In this document: one piece after another, positions 40,153 to 47,994 of the stretch
Layout: every line of letters begins with the position of its first letter
Position numbering within the stretch: position 1 is the first letter of the stretch
Origin: Vreelandella hamiltonii
GTDB taxonomy: Bacteria > Pseudomonadota > Gammaproteobacteria > Pseudomonadales > Halomonadaceae
DNA length: 64,000 nucleotides
NCBI RefSeq assembly: GCF_014651775.1
Contig: NZ_BMXN01000001.1
Coordinates: forward strand, 248,001 to 312,000
Direction: 5' to 3'
The notes under the pieces: model-generated
What the model saw: only the letters and a program-made list of their open reading frames with translations
Told to the model about the DNA's origin: nothing
Databases searched by the model: none
Translations under genes and position numbers: made by a program

Positions 40153-42927
40153 ATGAACGCAGTTGAAATCGAATCCGCAATCTCTGACTTAGCTCAACAG
40201 CCCTTCGATCCGGCTGAGTTCCCCTATGCCTTCCTGGAGGCCTTCGGCAACAAGGCTACCACCATCAAGCGGCTACGCTCGGGGGCATCAAATAAGTCCG
40301 ATCTTGGCGGCGTGTTGCAGACCAACAATATCCATATCGCTGTGGCGGAGGGAGGGGCCGTTACGCAAACCCTGGAAGCCCTCAAGGCCAGCCCGGCGAC
40401 CAGCCGGGCCAAGGCGCGTTTCATCCTGGCCACGGATGGCGTGGACTTCGAAGCTGAAGATATGGAGAACGGAGAAACAGTCGCCTGCGCCTACGAAGCC
40501 TTCCCTGACCATTTCGGCTTCTTCCTTCCGCTTGCCGGTATAAGCACCGTTAAACAAGTACGGGATAGCTCTTTTGATATTCGCGCAACCAGCCGCTTGA
40601 ACCGGCTGTATGTGGAGCTGCTGAAGGACAACCCAGCTTGGGGCACTGAGCAGCAGCGCCATGAGATGAACCACTTCATGGCGCGCCTGATCTTCTGTTT
40701 TTTTGCTGAGGACACCGATATTTTCGCCGGTAGCGGCCTGTTTACCGATACCGTCACTCGAATGAGCGCCCGAGATTCTGCCAACACCCATGAGGTGATC
40801 AGCGAAATCTTCCGTGCAATGAATACAAAACAGGCCGAGCGCACGGCCGCAGGCATTCCCCGCTGGGCTCATGGCTTTCCCTACGTTAATGGCGGCCTGT
40901 TCTCCGGTAGTGTTGAAGTGCCATATTTCAGCAAGATTGCGCGCTCCTACTTGCTACACATTGGTGGCCTGGACTGGACCCAGATTAACCCCGACATTTT
41001 CGGCTCCATGATCCAGGCAGTTGCCGACGACGAAGAACGCGGCGCCCTGGGCATGCACTACACCAGTGTGCCCAACATCCTGAAAGTGCTAAACCCGTTG
41101 TTCCTGGATGACCTGCGTGAAAAGCTTGAAGAAGCAGGCGACAACCCCCGCAAACTCCTGAACCTACGCAATCGTATGGCCAAGATCCGAGTATTCGATC
41201 CGGCCTGTGGTTCGGGAAATTTCCTGGTTATCGCCTACAAGCAAATGCGGGCCATCGAAGCGGACATCAATCAACGTCGCGGCGAACCAAACCGGCCAAC
41301 AGACATTCCGCTGACGAACTTTCGAGGCATCGAACTGCGGGACTTTTCAGCAGAGATAGCCCGGCTCGCATTGATTATTGCCGAATACCAGTGCGACCTG
41401 CTATATCGCGGCAAGAAGCTGGCATTGGCCGAGTTCCTTCCGCTGGATTCCCAGAACTGGATTACCTGCGACAACGCCCTGCGGCTGGACTGGCTTAGCA
41501 TCTGCCCGCCCACGGGAATAGGGGTGAAGCTCCACGCAGATGACCTGTTTGATTCACCGCTTGATCAAGCGCATATCGATTTCGAGAACGAAGGCGGGGA
41601 GACCTATATTTGTGGCAATCCCCCCTATCTCGGGAACACTTGGCAAAGCGCTGAACAAAAGTCCGAAATAAGAAAGGTTCTTAAAGGAAGAACCGCCTCT
41701 AGCGGTTTCCTTGATTACGTCTCAGGCTGGTTCGTAAAGGCAGCAGACTATATTGAAAAATCCCCAGCTGTTGTTGCATTTGTAACAACAAACTCAATAT
41801 GTCAAGGACAGTCAGTTCCAATCCTATGGCCAATAATCTATGGTGCCGGAGTCGAAATTCGATTTGCTTACACTTCATTCAAGTGGGCAAATTTGGCGAG
41901 CTACAATGCAGGTGTGACAGTGGCTATTGTCGCGCTAGGGAGAGTCTCTTCTGGGCCTAAACTAGTTTATGAGCATGAAGAAAGTGGAGAGGTCGTCGTA
42001 CGTCAAGGAGTATCGATCACGCCTTATTTGACAATTGGTACTCCAGTTATTGTTGAGAAGCGGAGAAAACCAATTTCAACCATCGCGACCATGGAGTTTG
42101 GAAACAAACCCTCAGATGGCGGTCATCTTTTGGTTGGACCGTCAGAGCTCCCCCTCCTTTGTCTTAGCCCTTTGCAACATAAGCGTTTCATTCGAAGAAT
42201 TTATGGGTCAGAAGATTTCATTAAATCCAAGCTGCGTTATTGTGTTTGGATTGAAGACAATAATTTAGAGGAAGCGTTATCTATCCCCGCTTTACGCGAG
42301 CGAGTAGAGGCAGTTCGCGAAGTCCGGCTTGCGAGCAGAGACAAAGGGGCAAATGCACTTGCAAAAAGAGCACATCAGCTTAAATTGATGAGAATTGGTG
42401 TTAATCACACGATTGTTGTGCCAAGCGTTTCTTCAGAAAGAAGGCCTTATTTACCAGTTGGCATTATTGATTCAAAAGCAACTCTGACAAATCTTGCATT
42501 TGGACTCTACGACGCCCCGCTCTGGAGCATGTCGTTGATCGCATCTCGCCTTCATCTGGTATGGATCGCAACAGTTTGCGGAAAAATGAAAACCGACTTT
42601 CGCTATTCCAATACAATGGGCTGGAATACTTTCCCAGTCCCAACCCTGACTGAGAAAAATAAAGCTGACCTGGCCCGCTGCGCCGAAAATATTCTGCTGG
42701 CACGAGAGGCGCATTTCCCGGCCACCATTGCAGACCTTTACGACCCTGAAAAAATGCCTGCCGACTTGCGCCATGCCCATGAGCAGAACGATGAAGTGCT
42801 GGAGCGCATTTATATTGGCCGACGCTTCAAAAACGATACCGAACGCTTGGAGAAGCTGTTTGACCTGTACACCAAAATGACGGCTGCGCCCAACTCAGCT
42901 GCCAATCCGAAACGGGAAGCACCCTGA
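40153..42927 (+). CDS. MmeI-like adenine-specific DNA methyltransferase
   Basis: A 924-residue class I methyltransferase. SAM motif I DPACGSGNF begins at residue 349 and the catalytic motif NPPY at residue 489; the helical spacer (LIFCFFAEDTDIF, GMHYTSVPNIL) and flanking blocks match the large MmeI/type IIL group that makes N6-methyladenine. The D-X9-ExK nuclease site of MmeI itself is not visible at the N-terminus, so this looks like a methylase-only member. Bases 41640-42600, after NPPY, are clearly A+T-richer and fit the target-recognition domain. The start at 40153 is the best family fit; its ribosome site is weak. Confidence 0.88.
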   Translation: MNAVEIESAISDLAQQPFDPAEFPYAFLEAFGNKATTIKRLRSGASNKSDLGGVLQTNNIHIAVAEGGAVTQTLEALKASPATSRAKARFILATDGVDFEAEDMENGETVACAYEAFPDHFGFFLPLAGISTVKQVRDSSFDIRATSRLNRLYVELLKDNPAWGTEQQRHEMNHFMARLIFCFFAEDTDIFAGSGLFTDTVTRMSARDSANTHEVISEIFRAMNTKQAERTAAGIPRWAHGFPYVNGGLFSGSVEVPYFSKIARSYLLHIGGLDWTQINPDIFGSMIQAVADDEERGALGMHYTSVPNILKVLNPLFLDDLREKLEEAGDNPRKLLNLRNRMAKIRVFDPACGSGNFLVIAYKQMRAIEADINQRRGEPNRPTDIPLTNFRGIELRDFSAEIARLALIIAEYQCDLLYRGKKLALAEFLPLDSQNWITCDNALRLDWLSICPPTGIGVKLHADDLFDSPLDQAHIDFENEGGETYICGNPPYLGNTWQSAEQKSEIRKVLKGRTASSGFLDYVSGWFVKAADYIEKSPAVVAFVTTNSICQGQSVPILWPIIYGAGVEIRFAYTSFKWANLASYNAGVTVAIVALGRVSSGPKLVYEHEESGEVVVRQGVSITPYLTIGTPVIVEKRRKPISTIATMEFGNKPSDGGHLLVGPSELPLLCLSPLQHKRFIRRIYGSEDFIKSKLRYCVWIEDNNLEEALSIPALRERVEAVREVRLASRDKGANALAKRAHQLKLMRIGVNHTIVVPSVSSERRPYLPVGIIDSKATLTNLAFGLYDAPLWSMSLIASRLHLVWIATVCGKMKTDFRYSNTMGWNTFPVPTLTEKNKADLARCAENILLAREAHFPATIADLYDPEKMPADLRHAHEQNDEVLERIYIGRRFKNDTERLEKLFDLYTKMTAAPNSAANPKREAP

Positions 42928-43718
42928 TGGCTCAATACTCGCTGTTTCAAATGTGGGAGCCTCACCGACAGTCTCTGATCAAGGGGCATCTTTTCTACGT
43001 GGAACAAGCGAGGAAGCGGCTGTTATCACAGTTTAACGACATCGAAGGTGAAGCAGAGAAGGCCGCTGAGTTCTGGCTTGAAGCAAACAAGCGGCACTTC
43101 AATCCTGACTTTCATGATCCCGGCGATTTTTATGAAAGTGCTCGCGATGAAGGAATTGAGTTCTACCAGCTTCTCTGTGAAATGCGCGACCGCACCCGGC
43201 TAAGTGTTGTCGCTGGAATGTATCACGAGTGGGACAAGCACCTACGCAAATGGCTCACAGACGAAATCCGTCATTGGCATGGCGGTGAAACTGTTCCAGG
43301 TAAGATATGGGCTGCCGATTTTGGAAAGTTGGCAGACCTTATGGACAGCCTTGGCTGGAGGGTTCGTGACCAGGCCTACTTTCTAAAACTTGACGCCTGC
43401 CGCTTGGTGGTCAACGTCTATAAGCATGGCAAGGGCAACTCCTTCGACGAACTGAAAGAAAAGTATCCTGAGTATCTTCCTGACCCCTTGAGCAATATTA
43501 GCGGGGCTTTCTCAGGCTTGGGGTATCTGGACTACACGCATCTAGTAGTGAGCGAGAACCAGCTTCAGGGCTTCTCTGATGCGATCGTCGCCTTCTGGAA
43601 AGACGTACCTAAAGATATTTTTGATCGTGAAGACTTGGAAGTGCCTGGTTGGTTCGCAGGAGCCATGTCGGTTGACCAGCAGGCTGCGAGTCACCAGCAA
43701 GGAGGCTTGAACCCATGA
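42927..43718 (+). CDS. Helical protein of unknown function with a HEPN-like motif
   Basis: A 263-residue soluble protein that I do not recognise by family. It is predicted mostly helical, and residues 156-170 read DACRLVVNVYKHGKG, similar to the R...N..KHG pattern of HEPN ribonuclease-like or HEPN-structural domains (R159, N163, H167). Its ATG overlaps the methyltransferase stop by 1 nt and its end overlaps RhuM by 4 nt, so it belongs to the operon. It could be a toxin-like effector or a structural partner. Confidence 0.8.
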   Translation: MAQYSLFQMWEPHRQSLIKGHLFYVEQARKRLLSQFNDIEGEAEKAAEFWLEANKRHFNPDFHDPGDFYESARDEGIEFYQLLCEMRDRTRLSVVAGMYHEWDKHLRKWLTDEIRHWHGGETVPGKIWAADFGKLADLMDSLGWRVRDQAYFLKLDACRLVVNVYKHGKGNSFDELKEKYPEYLPDPLSNISGAFSGLGYLDYTHLVVSENQLQGFSDAIVAFWKDVPKDIFDREDLEVPGWFAGAMSVDQQAASHQQGGLNP

Positions 43719-44725
43719 GCGAATTGATCCTATACACCACGGACGATGGCCGAACCCAGCTGCACCTTCGGGTGGAGGGTGACAGCATCTGGCTCAGTCA
43801 GCTGGAAATAGCCGAGCTGTTCCAGACCACCAAGCAGAATGTCTCCCTGCACGCCAAAAATATATTCGAAGACAATGAGTTAGACCCAGAGGCAACTGTC
43901 AAGGAATCCTTGACAGTTCAATCCGAGGGCAACCGCCAGGTCAAACGAAAGATCAGTTACTACAACCTCGACCTTATCTTGGCTATCGGCTACCGCGTTC
44001 GCTCACCTCGCGGCGTCCAGTTCCGCCAATGGGCCAGCACGCACCTCAAGGAGTTCCTGCTCAAGGGCTTCGTGATGGATGATGAGCGCCTGAAGAACCC
44101 CGGTGGCTGGGATTACTTCGATGAGCTGCTGGAGCGCATTCGGGACATACGGGCTTCAGAGAAGCGCTTCTATCAGAAGGTGCGTGATCTGTTTGCCCTC
44201 AGTTCGGATTACCAGGCCCGCGAGCGAGAGACCGCTCAGTTCTTCGCCGAGGTGCAGAACAAACTGCTGTACGCCACCACCGCCCATACCGCTGCCGAGC
44301 TGATCCTGAAGCGTTCGAACCCCGATCAGCCCAATATGGCGTTGACCAGTTGGAGCGGTTCACGGGTACGCAAGCAAGATGTCATCGTGGCCAAGAACTA
44401 CCTGACGGCAGACGAGATCGACACACTCAACCGGCTGGTGGTGATCTTCCTGGAGCAAGCGGAGCTGCGGGTCAAGCAGCAGAAAGAGCTGACACTGGAT
44501 TTCTGGCGCAACAACGTCGACAAGATGCTGGCATTCAATGATCAACCCATTCTTGCAGGGGCAGGCTCCGTCAGCCGCGAGAAAATGGAACGGATCGCCC
44601 GTGAACGTTATGAGGTTTTCGACCAGCAGCGGCGAATTGCGGAGGCCAAGGCCGCCGATGCCGCTGACCTGAAGGAAATCGAACAACTGGAACAAGACCT
44701 CAAACACAAGGGCAAGAAGCCGTGA
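43715..44725 (+). CDS. rhuM: RhuM-family protein
   Basis: A 336-residue member of the RhuM family first named in a Salmonella pathogenicity island; the molecular function is not established. Family stretches: LSQLEIAELFQTTKQNVSLHAKNIFEDNEL (DNA-binding-like), YYNLDLILAIGYRVRSPRGVQFRQWA, and the C-terminal ALTSWSGSRVRKQDVIVAKNYLTADEI. A charged C-terminus follows. Such genes are frequent inside restriction and BREX-like loci. Overlaps the previous gene by 4 nt. Confidence 0.9.
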   Translation: MSELILYTTDDGRTQLHLRVEGDSIWLSQLEIAELFQTTKQNVSLHAKNIFEDNELDPEATVKESLTVQSEGNRQVKRKISYYNLDLILAIGYRVRSPRGVQFRQWASTHLKEFLLKGFVMDDERLKNPGGWDYFDELLERIRDIRASEKRFYQKVRDLFALSSDYQARERETAQFFAEVQNKLLYATTAHTAAELILKRSNPDQPNMALTSWSGSRVRKQDVIVAKNYLTADEIDTLNRLVVIFLEQAELRVKQQKELTLDFWRNNVDKMLAFNDQPILAGAGSVSREKMERIARERYEVFDQQRRIAEAKAADAADLKEIEQLEQDLKHKGKKP

Positions 44726-44738
44726 CAGGTATCGCACT

Positions 44739-46802
44739 ATGACCAAGATAGTACCTTCAGTTTCCGTCTCGTATGCCAGCAATGGCAGTTCGGCAAAGTC
44801 GAATGCGCTGGGCATGCGCCCTATGCAGGAGCGCGCCTATGAGCGCCGGGGCGAGCAATACCTGTTGATCAAGTCACCGCCAGCCTCGGGTAAGAGCCGT
44901 GCCCTGATGTTTATTGCCCTGGACAAGCTGCACAACCAGGGACTGAAACAGGCCATCATCGTTGTACCGGAAAAATCCATCGGTTCCAGCTTCAATGACG
45001 AGCCACTCAGTGACTATGGCTTTTGGGCGGACTGGCATGTAGAGCCCAAGTGGAATCTGTGCAATGCGCCAGGCTCCGACAATGGTGGCAAGGTCAAATC
45101 CCTGGGCGCCTTTCTGGAAAGCGATGACAAGGTATTGGTCTGCACCCATGCCACCTTTCGCTTTGCGATAGATCAGTTTGGCGTTGCAGCCTTCGATGAC
45201 CGTCTGATCGCCGTGGATGAGTTCCACCACGTTTCGGCCAACCCAGACAATAAACTGGGTGCCCATCTTGGGGACTTCATAGCCCGTGACAAGGTACACA
45301 TTGTCGCCATGACCGGCTCATACTTCCGAGGTGATGCCGAAGCCGTTCTGGCACCACAGGATGAGTCACGCTTTGATACCGTCACCTACACCTACTACGA
45401 GCAGCTCAACGGCTACGAGCACCTGAAGCAGCTGGATATCGGTTATTACTTCTACTCCGGCTCCTACGCCGATGACCTTCTCAAGGTGCTCGACCCTCGC
45501 GAGAAGACCATTGTTCACATCCCTAACGTCAACTCCCGTGAAAGCACCAAGGACAAGATTCGTGAGGTAGAGCACATCATCGAGGAGCTGGGGGAATGGC
45601 AAGGGGCTGATCCAGTGACAGGCTTTCAGCTGGTTAAAAACAGCGATGGCAGGCTGCTGAGAATCGCTGACCTGGTGGATGATGATCAGGCCAAGCGTGA
45701 CCGTGTTTCCAGCGCATTGAAAGATCCAGCGCAGAAAAACAACCGTGACCACGTGGACATCATCATTGCTCTGGGTATGGCCAAGGAAGGTTTCGACTGG
45801 ATCTGGTGTGAGCACGCGCTGACGGTGGGCTATCGCTCCAGCCTGACCGAAATCGTACAGATCATTGGCCGCGCCACGCGGGATGCGCCGGGCAAGACGC
45901 GGGCCCGTTTCACTAACCTGATTGCCGAACCGGATGCTGCCGAGCAGGCCGTGACGGAAGCCATCAACGACACGCTGAAAGCCATTGCCGCCAGCCTGCT
46001 GATGGAGCAGGTACTGGCCCCACGCTTCGAGTTCAAGCCAAAGAACCCAACCAGCGGCCCGCAGGAAGGCTTCGACTACGGTGAAGGTGGCTATGACCCC
46101 AGCAAATGCAACGTGGGCGTGAATGAAGAAACCGGCAAGTTCCAGATTGAGATCAAGGGGCTGGCAGAGCCGAAGAGCGAGGAAGCCACCCGGATCTGCC
46201 AGGAAGACCTGAACGAGGTGATTGCCGGTTTCGTTCAGGACAAGGCCACCATCGAGCGCGGGCTGTTCGACGAGGAACTGGTACCTGAAGAACTGACCCA
46301 GGTACGCATGGGCAAGATCATCAAAGAACGCTACCCCAACCTGGACGAGCAAGATCAGGAGGCTGTGCGTCAGCACGCCATTGCCGCCCTGAACCTAACC
46401 CAGCAGGCCAAGCAATTGCTCGTCGGTGGTGAGGCTGTTGATATCGGAAGCAACGAACCCAAGCCAAACACAGCGCTGATTGCTGGTGTGCGCAAGTTCG
46501 CCATGGACGTGCGGGAGCTCGATATTGACCTGATTGATCGCATTAACCCCTTCAGTGAGGCTTACGCAATCCTGGCCAAGACCATGAGTGAAGAGAGCCT
46601 CAAGCAAGTGGCTGCGGCTATCTCAGGCAAACGCACCAACCTGACGCCAGAAGAGGCGAAAGACCTTGCCCTGCGGGCGGTGAAGTTCAAGAAAGAACGA
46701 GGCCGGTTGCCGTCAGTCAGCTCTCAGGATGCCTGGGAACAGCGTATGGCCGAAGGTGCTGCCGCATTCGTTCGCTTTAAAGATGAGGGTCGTTATGATT
46801 GA
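44739..46802 (+). CDS. Superfamily 2 DEAD/DEAH-type helicase
   Basis: A 687-residue helicase: motif I SPPASGKSR near residue 48, motif II DEFH near 160, motif III TGS, motif V AKEGFDW, motif VI QIIGRATRD near 375, then a C-terminal region of about 300 residues without a recognisable domain. The arrangement resembles the translocase subunits of type I and III restriction enzymes, but no nuclease motif is visible. It begins 13 nt after RhuM and overlaps the GIY-YIG gene by 8 nt. Confidence 0.9.
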   Translation: MTKIVPSVSVSYASNGSSAKSNALGMRPMQERAYERRGEQYLLIKSPPASGKSRALMFIALDKLHNQGLKQAIIVVPEKSIGSSFNDEPLSDYGFWADWHVEPKWNLCNAPGSDNGGKVKSLGAFLESDDKVLVCTHATFRFAIDQFGVAAFDDRLIAVDEFHHVSANPDNKLGAHLGDFIARDKVHIVAMTGSYFRGDAEAVLAPQDESRFDTVTYTYYEQLNGYEHLKQLDIGYYFYSGSYADDLLKVLDPREKTIVHIPNVNSRESTKDKIREVEHIIEELGEWQGADPVTGFQLVKNSDGRLLRIADLVDDDQAKRDRVSSALKDPAQKNNRDHVDIIIALGMAKEGFDWIWCEHALTVGYRSSLTEIVQIIGRATRDAPGKTRARFTNLIAEPDAAEQAVTEAINDTLKAIAASLLMEQVLAPRFEFKPKNPTSGPQEGFDYGEGGYDPSKCNVGVNEETGKFQIEIKGLAEPKSEEATRICQEDLNEVIAGFVQDKATIERGLFDEELVPEELTQVRMGKIIKERYPNLDEQDQEAVRQHAIAALNLTQQAKQLLVGGEAVDIGSNEPKPNTALIAGVRKFAMDVRELDIDLIDRINPFSEAYAILAKTMSEESLKQVAAAISGKRTNLTPEEAKDLALRAVKFKKERGRLPSVSSQDAWEQRMAEGAAAFVRFKDEGRYD

Positions 46803-47994
46803 TCTGGACGAATTGCGCTCCGAGTTGGATGAGTTCGCCCAGCCGGAGAAAAAGAAGGGGCTGTCTGCCAAGGAAGAGCGCATCATTGCCGGCTTTGAAG
46901 AGATTCAGCGCTTTGTAGATGAGCACGGCCGAGCCCCTCAGCATGGCGAAGACAATGACATCTTTGAACGGCTTTACGCCGTGCGACTGGACCGCATTCG
47001 AGCGCTTGAGGAATGCCGCGACCTGGTAACACCCCTTGATCATCAGGGCCTGCTCGATGGCAACTATGCCAATGAAGCTGAATCCATAGATGCTATGGAC
47101 GATGACGCACTGCTTGCTGAGCTGGCCGGTGCTGCAGGGGCACCTGAGCTCACCCAGCTAAAACACGTTCGCTCCACTGCCGAGAAGCGCGCGGCTGAAG
47201 AAATTGCCAACCGGGAGAAGTGCGAGGACTTTGCGACCTTCGAGCCATTGTTTGAGAAGGTAGATCGCGAGCTGAAAGCCGGAGTGCGTATCACACGCCC
47301 CTTCGGCAAGAACTCGACTATCGAGGTGGGCCAGTGGTTCATCCTGGACGGGCAAACTGCCTACGTGGCTGATGAGGGTGAGGAATTCGATTCCCCCCAA
47401 GGAAAGAAAGATGCTCGGCTGCGCGTGATTTTCTCCAACGGCACGGAAAGCAACCTACTGCGCCTATCCCTGGTCAGGGCGCTTTACAAGGATGAATCCA
47501 GCCGCCGCATCACGGAACCTGATGCTGGGCCATTGTTCAGTGAAACCTGGGAAGACGACGACATAGAAAGCGGAACCATCTATGTACTGCGTAGCCTGTC
47601 AGAGCACCCGTTCGTTGCTCAACACCGCGAGCTGATTCACAAGATTGGCGTGACAGGTGGCAAGGTAGAGACGCGCATCGCCAACGCAGAACACGACTCC
47701 ACCTACCTTTTGGCGAAGGTAGATGTGGTAGCGACCTACAAGCTTGCCGGAATCAACCGTACCCGGCTTGAGAACCTGTTCCACAGACTGTTCGCACCCG
47801 CGCGGCTGAGTATCACTATTAATGACCGCTTCGGTCATCCAGTGCAGCCTGAGGAGTGGTTTCTTGTTCCGCTCCATTTGATCGACGAGGCGGTTCAGCG
47901 TATTCGAGATGGATCGATTACTGATGTTATCTATGATCCGAAGACCGCTCGACTGTTGCGCTACGCTGGGACGCACTATACGGAGAAACCATAA
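46795..47994 (+). CDS. GIY-YIG nuclease (T5orf172-type domain)
   Basis: A 399-residue protein. The N-terminal 250 residues are charged and helical; the C-terminal part carries a GIY-YIG nuclease core: GTIYVLRS near residue 261, HKIGVTGGKVETRIANA, and the catalytic glutamate region RLENLFHRLF. This is the only clear DNA-cleaving domain in the operon and thus the likely effector of a restriction system. The ATG at 46795 has GAGGG 5 nt upstream and overlaps the helicase gene; the TrlF-like gene overlaps its stop by 1 nt. Confidence 0.88.
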   Translation: MIDLDELRSELDEFAQPEKKKGLSAKEERIIAGFEEIQRFVDEHGRAPQHGEDNDIFERLYAVRLDRIRALEECRDLVTPLDHQGLLDGNYANEAESIDAMDDDALLAELAGAAGAPELTQLKHVRSTAEKRAAEEIANREKCEDFATFEPLFEKVDRELKAGVRITRPFGKNSTIEVGQWFILDGQTAYVADEGEEFDSPQGKKDARLRVIFSNGTESNLLRLSLVRALYKDESSRRITEPDAGPLFSETWEDDDIESGTIYVLRSLSEHPFVAQHRELIHKIGVTGGKVETRIANAEHDSTYLLAKVDVVATYKLAGINRTRLENLFHRLFAPARLSITINDRFGHPVQPEEWFLVPLHLIDEAVQRIRDGSITDVIYDPKTARLLRYAGTHYTEKP

